A stretch of 64,000 nt of DNA from Microbacterium aoyamense. Lineage in GTDB: Bacteria > Actinomycetota > Actinomycetes > Actinomycetales > Microbacteriaceae. Below are positions 51,878 through 60,566 of the stretch, piece after piece. How positions within the stretch are numbered: position 1 is the stretch's first letter; each line of letters starts with the position of its first letter. The position numbers were made by a program, and so were the translations under genes. The notes beneath the pieces were generated by a model. It saw only the letters and a program-made list of their open reading frames with translations. It was not told the origin of the DNA and searched no databases. The stretch covers positions 248,001-312,000 of the forward strand of contig NZ_JAKNUT010000002.1 in NCBI RefSeq assembly GCF_023155855.1, given 5' to 3'.

Positions 51878-53062
51878 TCAACCGAGGGCTGCGAGCCAGG
51901 CGTACGCGGGCTGCTCCCAGCGCGCATAACGATCCGGGAACGCCGAGATCTGCACGGCTTGGGCGGCCTGCGCGAACGACATGCCCTCCCAGCCGGGAAT
52001 GTCGAGGAGGCCGCGCGTCCGCGAGCCGTTGGGGTCGGATGCCCCACCGAAGAACACCTTCGTCGCGCGCACGGGGTCGAGGATCTCGCCCGGCGTCCCC
52101 CAGCCGGTGCTCGGACGCTGCTGGAAGAGGCCCAGCGAGTCCCTGTCGCCCCAATCGAGGTTGCGGATCCAGGACTCCTGCATCGCTGCGCCGAGCGCGA
52201 TCGCGATGCCGCGATCGGAGACGCCGAGCTCGCGTCCGACCTGGATGATGATGCGGGCGTTGGCGACCTGCTCGGCGTCGAGACCGTCGACCGAGGCGGC
52301 GGGTGCGGCAGCCGGCGCTGCCGCGAGCGCCGCGGCGCCCGGGATCGCGAGGGTCTGCCCGGGGTAGATGATCGACGACCAGCCGAGTCCGTTGGCGTCG
52401 AAGACGGCCTTCAGGGTGACGCCGTACTTCTGCGCGATGCCGCTCAGGGTGTCGCCGCCGCCGACGGTGTGGGTCGTGGATGCCGCGGGAGCCGCCGGTG
52501 CCGAAACGGGCGCGGGGGCCGGCGCAGCCGCCGGCGCGGAGCCGCCGGGGATCGCGATCGTCTGTCCGGGGTAGATGACGGAGCTGTACCCGAGCCCGTT
52601 GGCGTCGAAGAGGGCCTTGAGCGTCACGCCGTGACGCTGCGCGATGCCGATGAGCGTGTCGCCTCCGCGGACCGCATAGGTGGATGCCGCGGCCGGCGCC
52701 GGCGCGGGGGCGGCGGCACCGACGAGGGTGAGGGTCTGCCCGGGGTAGATGACCGATGACCATGACAGACGGTTGAGTGCGAGCACGTCGGCCGTCCGCA
52801 GACCGAATCGCTGCGCGATCGTGCTGATGGTGTCGCCGGCGACGACGGTATACGTCGCGGGTGCAGCGGTCGCCTTGACGGCGCCGTGGAGGACGGATGC
52901 CGGGATCGCCGCGAGCGTGAGGCCGCGCGTGCTCTCGGGCTCGGCCGGGACCGCCTGCGCGGGCGCCGCACTCATCATGAGCGCGATGGAGCCCGCGAGC
53001 GCCGCGGGCACGGTGAGCGTGCGCGCCGGCTGCGACGAGCGGAACACGGTGTCGAACGGCAT
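51878..53062 (-). CDS. Secreted triple-LysM protein with lysozyme-like C terminus
   Basis: A 394-residue exported protein. A signal peptide (ending near A-A-P-A-Q-A, residues 32–37) is followed by three LysM domains at about 71–115, 129–173 and 198–242, each with G-D-T and Y-P-G-Q-T, separated by Ala/Pro linkers. The C-terminal about 120 residues (M-Q-E-S-W-I, S-L-G-L-F-Q-Q-R-P) resemble the actinobacterial peptidase/lytic transglycosylase-like fold. It probably binds and may cut peptidoglycan. ATG at 53062 has GGGGGGA upstream. It is inserted between the kinase and the Rv2175c-like gene. Confidence 0.85.
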   Translation of the reverse strand: MPFDTVFRSSQPARTLTVPAALAGSIALMMSAAPAQAVPAEPESTRGLTLAAIPASVLHGAVKATAAPATYTVVAGDTISTIAQRFGLRTADVLALNRLSWSSVIYPGQTLTLVGAAAPAPAPAAASTYAVRGGDTLIGIAQRHGVTLKALFDANGLGYSSVIYPGQTIAIPGGSAPAAAPAPAPVSAPAAPAASTTHTVGGGDTLSGIAQKYGVTLKAVFDANGLGWSSIIYPGQTLAIPGAAALAAAPAAAPAASVDGLDAEQVANARIIIQVGRELGVSDRGIAIALGAAMQESWIRNLDWGDRDSLGLFQQRPSTGWGTPGEILDPVRATKVFFGGASDPNGSRTRGLLDIPGWEGMSFAQAAQAVQISAFPDRYARWEQPAYAWLAALG

Positions 53063-53197
53063 AAGGTCCCCCCTTTTCCGACTCACACACCGTGTCACGG
53101 AAGTGAATAGGAGTCAACAGATGCTATGAGAAGTGACTCATGTGATCTGTGTGACGAATGTGACTCGATCGACCGTGCTGCGCGCGGCGCCGAGTGG

Positions 53198-53203
53198 GAT
53201 AGT
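53198..53203 (+). promoter_or_regulatory. -10 hexamer of a leaderless promoter for the Rv2175c-like gene
   Basis: GATAGT, 6 bases before the GTG at 53210. Confidence 0.45.
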
Positions 53204-53209
53204 GGGGGA

Positions 53210-53560
53210 GTGACCGATGACCTCGCGCGGCAGCATCCGACCGCCTGGCTCTCCCTCCCCGAACTCGCCGATGTGCTCGACGAACCCGTAGGCCGCGTCA
53301 GGCGGCTCATCGAAGACCTCCATCTGGTCGGCTCGCGCCGCCACGGCGCGATCAGCGTGCCCGCGGTGTTCATCAAGGACGGCGAGCCACTGACGTCGCT
53401 GCGCGGGACCGTGATCGTCCTGCACGATGCGGGCTTCAGCGATGACGAGGCGATCGACTGGCTGCTCTCGCCCGACGACTCGATCGGGATGCCGCCTATC
53501 GACGCCCTGGTAGCGGGGCGCAAGGCCGAGGTCCGGCGCGTGGCGGCGACCCTCGCCTGA
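53210..53560 (+). CDS. Rv2175c-like winged-helix DNA-binding protein
   Basis: A 116-residue protein: W-L-S-L-P-E-L-A-D-V-L and V-G-R-V-R-R-L-I-E-D form a helix-turn-helix, followed by V-P-A-V-F-I-K-D-G and a C-terminal helical part. In M. tuberculosis Rv2175c is a DNA-binding substrate of the neighbouring PknL kinase; here the kinase gene lies 1.4 kb away. GTG at 53210 has a -10-like hexamer 6 bases upstream. It is convergent with idsA, 4 bp apart. Confidence 0.85.
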   Translation: MTDDLARQHPTAWLSLPELADVLDEPVGRVRRLIEDLHLVGSRRHGAISVPAVFIKDGEPLTSLRGTVIVLHDAGFSDDEAIDWLLSPDDSIGMPPIDALVAGRKAEVRRVAATLA

Positions 53561-53564
53561 GAGC

Positions 53565-54659
53565 TCAGGTCGTGCGCACCGTCGCGGCGCGCGCGAGGTC
53601 GCGAAGTTCGCCGACGGCGGCGTTGCCGAGCCGGGCGCCCGACAGGGCGCGCTCGGCCTGTCGGGCGTAGTCGGCGATGAGCGCTTCGACGCGCTCGAGG
53701 GCTCCTGACTCGACGATCGTCCGCTGCAGCGACGCGATCTGGTCCGCGTCCAGGAGCGGATCGCCCACGAGCTCGTCGACGATCCGGCGCGCCGGCAGGG
53801 GAAGAGCCTCGCGCGTGTACGCGATGAGCACGGTGCGCTTGCCCTCGCGCAGATCGTCACCGGAGGGCTTGCCCGTCGCGCTCTCGTCGCCGAAGACGCC
53901 GAGGACGTCGTCGCGCAGCTGGAACGCCATCCCGACCGGATGACCGAATGCGCGAAGCGCGTCGACCTGCGCCGCATCCGCCCCCGCCAAGGCCGCACCG
54001 ATCGCGAGCGGCTGCTCGATCGAGTAGCGCGCCGACTTGAGCGAGGCGACGCGCAGTGCGCGCTCGGCGTGACGTTCGTCGGGTTCCGTGAGGAATGCGG
54101 ACTCCTCGGCGATGTCGAGGAACTGGCCGATCGTGACTTCGCGGCGCATGATCGCGTACTGCGCGCGGGCCGCGGAGGCGATGGATGCTTCGCCTCCCGA
54201 CAGGGCGTCCTCGAGCAGATCGTCGCTCCAGGCGACGAGCAGATCGCCGAGCAGGATCGCGCCGGACCGCCCGAACGCCTCGGCATCGCCCGTCCAGCGC
54301 GCCGCGCGGTGTGCGGCCTCGAGGGAGCGGTGGGCGGCGGGACGACCGCGACGGGTGTCGGAGTTGTCGATGACGTCGTCGTGCACGAGCGCGGCCGCGT
54401 GGAAGACCTCGAGCGCTGCGGCTGCGCCGACGACGGAGTCGGCCAGCGGGGCGTGCGTGCCCGTGGCATCCTCCACTGCCCTCCACCCGCCGATCAGGAA
54501 GCGGCCGCGCAGTCGTTTTCCGCCCCGCAGAGCCTCGGCGGCGGCGTCGACGAAGAGCGCTGCTTCGGGGCCGAAACCCCGGGTTTCGGACTTCTGAACC
54601 GTGACGAAGTTGTCGAGTCGCTGGGAAACCGCTTCGATCGCATCCGAGGAGGGTGACAC
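53565..54659 (-). CDS. idsA: Polyprenyl diphosphate synthase (IdsA-like)
   Basis: A 364-residue trans-prenyltransferase. First Asp-rich motif V-H-D-D-V-I-D-N-S-D with R-R-G-R after it near residue 103, second F-Q-L-R-D-D-V-L-G-V-F-G-D near residue 238, both intact. It makes a geranylgeranyl-size or longer chain for carotenoids, menaquinone or lipid carriers; product length cannot be read with certainty. The GTG at 54659 is 6 bases after TAGGCT. Confidence 0.92.
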   Translation of the reverse strand: MSPSSDAIEAVSQRLDNFVTVQKSETRGFGPEAALFVDAAAEALRGGKRLRGRFLIGGWRAVEDATGTHAPLADSVVGAAAALEVFHAAALVHDDVIDNSDTRRGRPAAHRSLEAAHRAARWTGDAEAFGRSGAILLGDLLVAWSDDLLEDALSGGEASIASAARAQYAIMRREVTIGQFLDIAEESAFLTEPDERHAERALRVASLKSARYSIEQPLAIGAALAGADAAQVDALRAFGHPVGMAFQLRDDVLGVFGDESATGKPSGDDLREGKRTVLIAYTREALPLPARRIVDELVGDPLLDADQIASLQRTIVESGALERVEALIADYARQAERALSGARLGNAAVGELRDLARAATVRTT

Positions 54660-54665
54660 GGGCCT

Positions 54666-54671
54666 AGCCTA
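54666..54671 (-). promoter_or_regulatory. -10 hexamer of a leaderless promoter for idsA
   Basis: TAGGCT on the minus strand, 6 bases before the GTG at 54659. Confidence 0.5.
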
Positions 54672-54724
54672 GTGATCGACGCGAGACGTAGAATCGTGCA
54701 AGACATAGCACCAGAGGGGGATGC

Positions 54725-55093
54725 ATGCCACTCTCCGAACAGGAGCAGCGCCTGCTGGACGAGATGGAACGCCATCTCATGCGCAACGACGCGGACGTCG
54801 TGAGCGCGCCCAGGGACGGCCGCACTCTCAGCTATCGCAACATCGTGTACGGCACGGTCCTCGTGCTCCTCGGTCTCGGCGGCCTGATCGTCGGCGTCGC
54901 AGCCCCGCTCATCGTCGTCGGGGTCATCGGCTTCGTCGTGATGCTCGGCGGCGTCATCCTCGCCGTCACTCCGACGCGGGGCCTCGGCAAGATCCCGACG
55001 GCTGAGCCGGACCGACCGGCAAAGGCGAAGACCAACACCTCGTTCATGGATCGCATGAACGACCGGTGGGACAAGCGCCAGGGCGACCACTGA
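54725..55093 (+). CDS. DUF3040 membrane protein
   Basis: A 122-residue protein beginning M-P-L-S-E-Q-E-Q-R-L-L-D-E-M-E-R, the DUF3040 signature, with two membrane helices at about residues 43–62 and 65–84 and a basic tail. It is constantly found upstream of mraZ in actinobacteria; function unknown. AGAGGGGG precedes the ATG. A terminator follows. Confidence 0.9.
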   Translation: MPLSEQEQRLLDEMERHLMRNDADVVSAPRDGRTLSYRNIVYGTVLVLLGLGGLIVGVAAPLIVVGVIGFVVMLGGVILAVTPTRGLGKIPTAEPDRPAKAKTNTSFMDRMNDRWDKRQGDH

Positions 55094-55121
55094 TCTCTGC
55101 CGCTCTCCGCGGCCACCACTG

Positions 55122-55153
55122 AAAAGCACCGACCTCCGGGTCGGTGCTTTTTT
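55122..55153 (+). terminator. Rho-independent terminator after the DUF3040 gene
   Basis: AAAAGCACCGACC pairs with GTCGGTGCTTTT, loop TCCGG, followed by a T run. It separates DUF3040 from the mraZ promoter. Confidence 0.92.
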
Positions 55154-55203
55154 GCGTGCCCGGGGCGCGCAGGGGAGAAGTTCGACGGCATTTCGATAGC
55201 GAT

Positions 55204-55229
55204 GTGGAGGAAAGTGGAGTAGCGTGGAG
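55204..55229 (+). promoter_or_regulatory. MraZ operator: three GTGGAG boxes
   Basis: GTGGAG occurs at 55204, 55214 and 55224, an exact 10-bp period, 41 bp before the mraZ start. MraZ is known to bind repeats of this type (TGGGN-like, 10-bp spacing) in front of its own operon, so autoregulation is likely. Confidence 0.8.
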
Positions 55230-55269
55230 CCATATCCCGCGGGGGCCGGACGAAGGGGGGTGGCGACCG

Positions 55270-55701
55270 ATGCTGTTGGGCACGCACACTCCCAAGCTCG
55301 ACGACAAGGGCCGCGTCATCCTTCCGTCGAAGTTCCGCGACGACCTCGGCGCCGGCGTCGTCATCACCCGCGGGCAGGACCGCTGCCTCTACGTCTTCAG
55401 CACGCAGGAGTTCGAGCGCGTGCACGAGCGCATCCGCGAGGCCCCCCTCGCGAACAAGCAGGCCCGCGACTTCCTGCGCATGTTCCTCTCGGGCGCGAGC
55501 GCCGAGAAGCCCGACAGCCAGAACCGCGTCACGATCCCGCCGCCCCTGCGCGCCTACGCGGGGCTCGAGAAGGAACTCGTCGTGACGGGCGTCGGCGCCC
55601 ACGCCGAGATCTGGGACGCGGAGGCCTGGAACGCCTACGCCGCCGCCAACGAAGAGAGCTATGCCGAACTGGAGCAGGAGGTGATCCCGGGCCTGTTCTG
55701 A
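55270..55701 (+). CDS. mraZ: Transcriptional regulator MraZ
   Basis: A 143-residue protein of two SpoVT-AbrB-like halves: D-D-K-G-R-V-I-L-P near residue 11 and D-S-Q-N-R-V-T-I-P near residue 81, the DxxxR motifs of MraZ. It forms a ring and represses the division cluster. ATG at 55270 fits the family start M-L-L-G-T-H. rsmH follows after 108 bp. Confidence 0.95.
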   Translation: MLLGTHTPKLDDKGRVILPSKFRDDLGAGVVITRGQDRCLYVFSTQEFERVHERIREAPLANKQARDFLRMFLSGASAEKPDSQNRVTIPPPLRAYAGLEKELVVTGVGAHAEIWDAEAWNAYAAANEESYAELEQEVIPGLF

Positions 55702-55809
55702 GGCCCTTCGGTCCTGACTCCCAGCCGCTCACCCCTGGCGCACCTTCCCCGGTGCCAGGTCGGAGCGGATGGGGATCAGGACCGAAGGACCACCGGATCC
55801 CGCAGCACC

Positions 55810-56763
55810 ATGAGCCTCCGCGACATCCACACTCCCGTTCTGCTCGAGCGCTGCCTCGAGCTGCTGGCGCCTGCGCTCGAGCGCGACGGCGCCGTCTTCG
55901 TCGACGCGACGCTCGGCATGGGCGGCCACTCCGAGGCGTTCCTCGAGCGTTTCCCGGGTCTGCGCCTCGTCGGCCTCGACCGCGACACCGACGCTCTGCG
56001 GATCGCGGGGGAGCGTCTCGCGCGCTTCGGCGACCGCGTGACGCTCGTGCACACGGTGTACGACGGCATCGCCGAGGCGGTTGCATCGGCGGGATTCGCC
56101 GCGGCCGACGGCATCCTCTTCGATCTCGGCGTGTCGTCGCTGCAGCTCGACGAGGCGGAGCGCGGCTTCGCGTACTCGAAGGATGCGCCGCTCGACATGC
56201 GCATGGACCAGACGGCCGGCACGACGGCCGCCGACATCCTCGCGAGCTACGGCGAGGGCGACCTGCGGCGCATCTTCGAGCGGTACGGCGAAGAGAAGCT
56301 CGCAGGACGCTACGCGAGGGCCATCATCGCGGCCCGCGACGACGCCGCGATCGAACGTTCGGGACGGCTCGTCGAGATCCTGATCGCGGCGACGCCGTAC
56401 GCCGCCCAGCGGTCGGGGCACCCTGCCAAGCGCGTCTTCCAGGCGCTGCGCATCGAGGTCAACCGCGAGCTGTCGGTGCTCGAGCGCGCCGTTCCGGCTG
56501 CTCTCGGCATCCTTCCCGTCGGCGGTCGCATCGTCGTGCTCGCTTATCAGTCGCTCGAGGACCGCCTCGTCAAGCGCGAGTTCGCCGACGCAGCGGCCTC
56601 CACGACGCCGCCCGGTCTGCCGGTCGAGCTCGAGGAGCACGCGCCGCGCTTCCGGCTGCTTGTCAAGGGCGCCGAGCTCGCGTCCGACGAGGAGCGCGAA
56701 CGCAACCCGCGCGCGACGCCTGTGCGGCTGCGCGCCGCCGAGCGCATCAGGGAGGCGCGATGA
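55810..56763 (+). CDS. rsmH: 16S rRNA (cytosine-1402-N4)-methyltransferase
   Basis: A 317-residue SAM-dependent enzyme. The SAM loop [13 protein letters not shown] lies at about residues 33–45, [12 protein letters not shown] near 107 and [10 protein letters not shown] near 246. It modifies the decoding centre of the small ribosomal subunit. Its stop overlaps ftsL (ATGA). Confidence 0.96.
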   Translation: MSLRDIHTPVLLERCLELLAPALERDGAVFVDATLGMGGHSEAFLERFPGLRLVGLDRDTDALRIAGERLARFGDRVTLVHTVYDGIAEAVASAGFAAADGILFDLGVSSLQLDEAERGFAYSKDAPLDMRMDQTAGTTAADILASYGEGDLRRIFERYGEEKLAGRYARAIIAARDDAAIERSGRLVEILIAATPYAAQRSGHPAKRVFQALRIEVNRELSVLERAVPAALGILPVGGRIVVLAYQSLEDRLVKREFADAAASTTPPGLPVELEEHAPRFRLLVKGAELASDEERERNPRATPVRLRAAERIREAR

Positions 56764-57335
56764 GCGCCGTCCCCGCCGTCGCGCCGGCTCCGGCGAAGAA
56801 GAGCGCCCCGCGCCGGCGCTTCGGACTCGCACCCGTCGCGAAGAAGCGCCGTCGCCCGCGCCTGATGTACGGCATCATCGCGGTCGCGGGTGCGTTCGCG
56901 ATCGGTGCGGCGCAGATGTCGCTCTCGATCCTCACGACGCAGACGTCGTACGAACTGACGAAGCTCACCAGCCAGCAGCGCGAGCTCACGTGGCAGAAGC
57001 AGATCCTGGCCGACGACGTCGCGGGTCTCGGTTCGCCGCAGTACCTCGCGGCGAACGCCGCGGCCCTGGGCATGGTCATCAACGAGTCGCCCAGCTACCT
57101 GCGGCTCAGCGACAACGCACTCCTCGGCTCGGGGCAGGCTGCGGCGTGGACGTCGTCCGTCGACGCGATCGGCCGCGGAGCGGTCGCCAACTCCCTCATC
57201 ACCTCGACTCCGCTCGTCACCGTCGAGGACGCCACGATCGAGGGCGTCACGCCGCCGCCCGCGGATCTGACGACCGGAGACCCCAACACACCGCCGCCGA
57301 TCACCGACGGACTGCCCACTCCGAGCACACACTGA
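56760..57335 (+). CDS. ftsL: FtsL-like cell division protein
   Basis: A 191-residue bitopic protein: basic N terminus (K-K-R-R-R-P-R), one membrane helix at about 36–56, then a leucine-heptad coiled coil ([13 protein letters not shown]) and [15 protein letters not shown], the FtsL/DivIC end motif. A Pro-rich tail of about 40 residues is longer than usual. Position between rsmH and ftsI fits. ATG overlaps the rsmH stop. Confidence 0.88.
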   Translation: MSAVPAVAPAPAKKSAPRRRFGLAPVAKKRRRPRLMYGIIAVAGAFAIGAAQMSLSILTTQTSYELTKLTSQQRELTWQKQILADDVAGLGSPQYLAANAAALGMVINESPSYLRLSDNALLGSGQAAAWTSSVDAIGRGAVANSLITSTPLVTVEDATIEGVTPPPADLTTGDPNTPPPITDGLPTPSTH

Positions 57336-57339
57336 GTAC

Positions 57340-59124
57340 ATGACGACGAGAGCAACCCGAAGCCCGCGCCGTCGGACGGTCGTGGCCCTGACCGTCGTGC
57401 TCGCCGTCCTGGCGGCGTTCTTCGTGCGACTCGTCGACATCCAGGTCGTCAACGCCGACGATCACGTCGCGGACTCGCTCGACAAGGCGCTCGCGGGCTC
57501 GCAGCCGCTATACGGCACACGCGGGTCGATCGTCGACGAATCGGGCCAGACGCTCGCCGGCAGCATCCTGCTCTACGACTGCCAGCTGAGCCCGCTGCTC
57601 ATCACGCAGATCGACGCCGACATCGCGAACGGGACGTCGGAAGCCGAGCCCTGGTCGCAGGTGTCGACCGAGATCGCGTCGATCACCGGCTCGACCCCCG
57701 AAGACGTGCAGGCGATCGTGTCGACGGCTCTCGCCGAAGACGCGTCGTCGCAGTACGCGAAGCTCGGCAGCGGACTGTCGACCGAGCAGTTCCGAGCCCT
57801 CGCCGACCTCGACGCCCCGTACCTCGCGTGCTTCTCGCATCCGGCGCGGACGTATCCCGACGGCGCCGTCGCCGGCAACCTCATCGGCTTCGTCGGATCC
57901 GACGGCGAACCGCTCGAGGGCATCGAGTCCATGGAGGACTCGTGCCTCGCGGCGACCGACGGCTCGCTGTCGTACCAGAAGGGCAAGGACGGCGTCATCA
58001 TCCCGGGCACCGAGCGCGAGGTGCCCGCCGTCGACGGCGGCACGCTGCAGCTCACGATCAACCGCGACCTCAACTGGTACCTGCAGCAGCTCATCGCCGA
58101 GCAGACGCAGGACATGGGCGCGCAGAGCGGGTCCATCCTCGTGGTCGAGACCAAGACGGGCAAGATCCGCGCGGCGGCCGAATACCCGACCGTCGACCCC
58201 AACAACGTCGACGGCGCCGGGCCGAACGATCGCTCGAGCCGCATCTTCCGCGCGACGTTCGAGCCCGGGTCGACCTTCAAGACGCTGACGGCGGCGACGG
58301 TGATGGATGCCGCGGGCCAGAACCCCCTGTCGACCGTCGTCGCCTCGGGGCGCGAGACGTTCGCCAACGGCGCGCGCGTCAACGACGCCTTCGGCCACCC
58401 CGCGTACACCTACACGCTCGCGGGGGTGCTGATGGACTCGTCCAACGCCGGCATCTCGAAGTTCAGCGAGCGCGCCGACGTGCCGACGCGGCAGAAGTAC
58501 CTCGAGAACTTCGGCATCGGCGCGGGCACGGCCGTCGGGTTCCCCGGCGAGGCGAAGGGCGATCTGCCGCCGCTCGACCGCGACAACCAGACGATCTACA
58601 ACACCGCGTACGGCCAGGGCCTCACCACGACGATGGCGGAACTCGCCGGCGCGTACGCCGCGATCGGCAACGATGGACTGCGGATGCCGCTCTCGCTCAT
58701 CGAGTCGTGCACGAAGGCCGACGGCACGGTCGTCACACCCGATCTGCCCGACCCCGTACAGGTCGTGAGCGCCGACACCGCCGCCAAGACGCGGGAGATC
58801 CTCGAGAGCGTGTTCCTGCAGAGCGGCGTGTCGAAGCCGCTCCTGGACGCGGGATACCGCGTGGGCGGCAAGACGGGAACGGGTGAGAAGCCCGACCCCG
58901 CGACCGGTGGCTACAAGAACGGCGTGTATTACACGACGATGATCGGCCTCGCGCCGATCGAGGACCCGGAGTTCGTCGTCGTCGCCACCCTCGACGAGCC
59001 GCTGAAGGTAAAGTCGTCTGCGGCCAACGCGACCGCGTTCCAGAAGGCCGTCGCCCAGGTGCTCAAGACCTACCGGGTGCTGCCTTCCACGACGGCGCCG
59101 ACGCTGCTCCCCAAGTTCGGCTGA
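57340..59124 (+). CDS. ftsI: Septal transpeptidase FtsI (penicillin-binding protein)
   Basis: A 594-residue class B penicillin-binding protein. N-terminal membrane helix (about residues 11–30), pedestal with G-T-R-G-S-I-V-D near 51, then the transpeptidase: S-T-F-K with the nucleophile near Ser311, S-S-N at about 367–369 and K-T-G-T starting at Lys511. It crosslinks septal peptidoglycan. It starts 4 bp after ftsL. The next gene is murF and not murE. Confidence 0.97.
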   Translation: MTTRATRSPRRRTVVALTVVLAVLAAFFVRLVDIQVVNADDHVADSLDKALAGSQPLYGTRGSIVDESGQTLAGSILLYDCQLSPLLITQIDADIANGTSEAEPWSQVSTEIASITGSTPEDVQAIVSTALAEDASSQYAKLGSGLSTEQFRALADLDAPYLACFSHPARTYPDGAVAGNLIGFVGSDGEPLEGIESMEDSCLAATDGSLSYQKGKDGVIIPGTEREVPAVDGGTLQLTINRDLNWYLQQLIAEQTQDMGAQSGSILVVETKTGKIRAAAEYPTVDPNNVDGAGPNDRSSRIFRATFEPGSTFKTLTAATVMDAAGQNPLSTVVASGRETFANGARVNDAFGHPAYTYTLAGVLMDSSNAGISKFSERADVPTRQKYLENFGIGAGTAVGFPGEAKGDLPPLDRDNQTIYNTAYGQGLTTTMAELAGAYAAIGNDGLRMPLSLIESCTKADGTVVTPDLPDPVQVVSADTAAKTREILESVFLQSGVSKPLLDAGYRVGGKTGTGEKPDPATGGYKNGVYYTTMIGLAPIEDPEFVVVATLDEPLKVKSSAANATAFQKAVAQVLKTYRVLPSTTAPTLLPKFG

Positions 59125-59153
59125 GCGGCGCCCGATCCGGCCACGGAGACCTG

Positions 59154-60566
59154 ATGATCGCCCTGACCCTCGAACACCTCGCCGACGCCGTGCGCGGCGC
59201 CCTGCATCCGTTCGGCGACGACACCGCCGACACGATCGTCGAGGGCGCCGTCGACACCGACTCGCGCCTCATCGAGCCCGGCGGTGTGTTCGTCGCCAAG
59301 CCCGGCGACGAGACCGACGGCCACCTCTTCGTCGGCGCGGCGATCGAGCGGGGCGCCGTCGTCGCGATCGTCGAGCGTCTCGTCGAGGCCCCCGTCTCCC
59401 AGATCGTGGTTGCGGATGCCGTGGCCGCGCTCTCGGACCTCGCGCGCGTCGTCGTGGCCGAGGTGCGCGCCGCGGGCGTCCTGCGGATCGTCGGGATCAC
59501 GGGGTCCAACGGCAAGACCACGACGAAGAACCTGCTGGCCCGCATCCTCGAGGGCGAGGGCGAGACCATCGCGCCGAAGGCGTCGTTCAACAACGAGGTC
59601 GGCGCACCGCTCACGATGCTGCGGGTCACGGCCGACACGCAGTACCTCGTGAGCGAGTTCGGTGCGAGCGGCCCCGGCGCGATCGCGCATCTCGCGGGTC
59701 TCGTCGAGCCCGATGTCGGTGTCGTTCTCATGGTCGGCATGGCCCACGCCGGGGGCTTCGGTGGACTCGAGGGCACGTTCGAGGCGAAGTCCGAACTCGT
59801 GCGCGCACTGCGCCCCGGCGGCGTCGCGGTTCTGAACGCCGATGACGCGCGCGTCGCGGCGATGGCGCCGATCGCGGCGGAGCGCGGCGTCGCCGTGCGC
59901 TGGTTCGGGCGCGGCCCCGAAGCGGCCGTGCGCGCCGACGACGTCGTGGTGACGGCATCCGGCACCTCCTGCGTCATCACGGTCGACGGCGCGTCGCTGC
60001 CCCTGCACCTCAAGGTCCTCGGCGAGCACCACGTCATGAACGCACTCGCGGCGATCGCGGCCGCCACGACGCTCGGCGTGTCGCTCGCCGATGCCGTCGG
60101 GCGCCTCGAGACGGTCGAGATCGCGGAGCGCTGGCGCATGCAGCCGATGGGCTCCGATCGCGTGCGCATCATCAACGACGCCTACAACGCCTCGCCCGAC
60201 TCGATGGCGGCGGCGCTGCGCACACTCGCGCAGATCACGGGGCCCGATGAGCGCATGGTCGCCGTGCTCGGCGCGATGAGCGAACTGGGGGAGTACGCGG
60301 GAGAAGAGCACGACCGCGTGGGCGAGCTCGCCGTGCGCCTGCGCATTCCGCGCATCGTCGTGATCGGTGCCGAAGCCCGTCGCATGTTCCTCGCCGCCGT
60401 CGCGCAGGGGTCATGGGACGACGAAGCGGTCTTCTTCGCGACGGCGGACGAAGCGTACGACTACCTCGTGGACGAGTTGCGCGACGGCGACCGCGTGCTC
60501 GTGAAGTCATCGAACGCGTCGGGTCTGCGTTTCCTGGGCGATCGTCTGGGAGAATCGTTCTCGTGA
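59154..60566 (+). CDS. murF: UDP-MurNAc-tripeptide–D-Ala-D-Ala ligase (MurF)
   Basis: A 470-residue Mur ligase. The ATP loop G-S-N-G-K-T-T-T-K lies near residue 119, the carbamoylated-lysine region E-A-K-S-E-L near 210, and the MurF-specific N-D-A-Y-N-A-S-P-D-S-M near 342, which identifies MurF and not MurE. It completes the cytoplasmic stem peptide. Its TGA overlaps the mraY GTG. Confidence 0.95.
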   Translation: MIALTLEHLADAVRGALHPFGDDTADTIVEGAVDTDSRLIEPGGVFVAKPGDETDGHLFVGAAIERGAVVAIVERLVEAPVSQIVVADAVAALSDLARVVVAEVRAAGVLRIVGITGSNGKTTTKNLLARILEGEGETIAPKASFNNEVGAPLTMLRVTADTQYLVSEFGASGPGAIAHLAGLVEPDVGVVLMVGMAHAGGFGGLEGTFEAKSELVRALRPGGVAVLNADDARVAAMAPIAAERGVAVRWFGRGPEAAVRADDVVVTASGTSCVITVDGASLPLHLKVLGEHHVMNALAAIAAATTLGVSLADAVGRLETVEIAERWRMQPMGSDRVRIINDAYNASPDSMAAALRTLAQITGPDERMVAVLGAMSELGEYAGEEHDRVGELAVRLRIPRIVVIGAEARRMFLAAVAQGSWDDEAVFFATADEAYDYLVDELRDGDRVLVKSSNASGLRFLGDRLGESFS

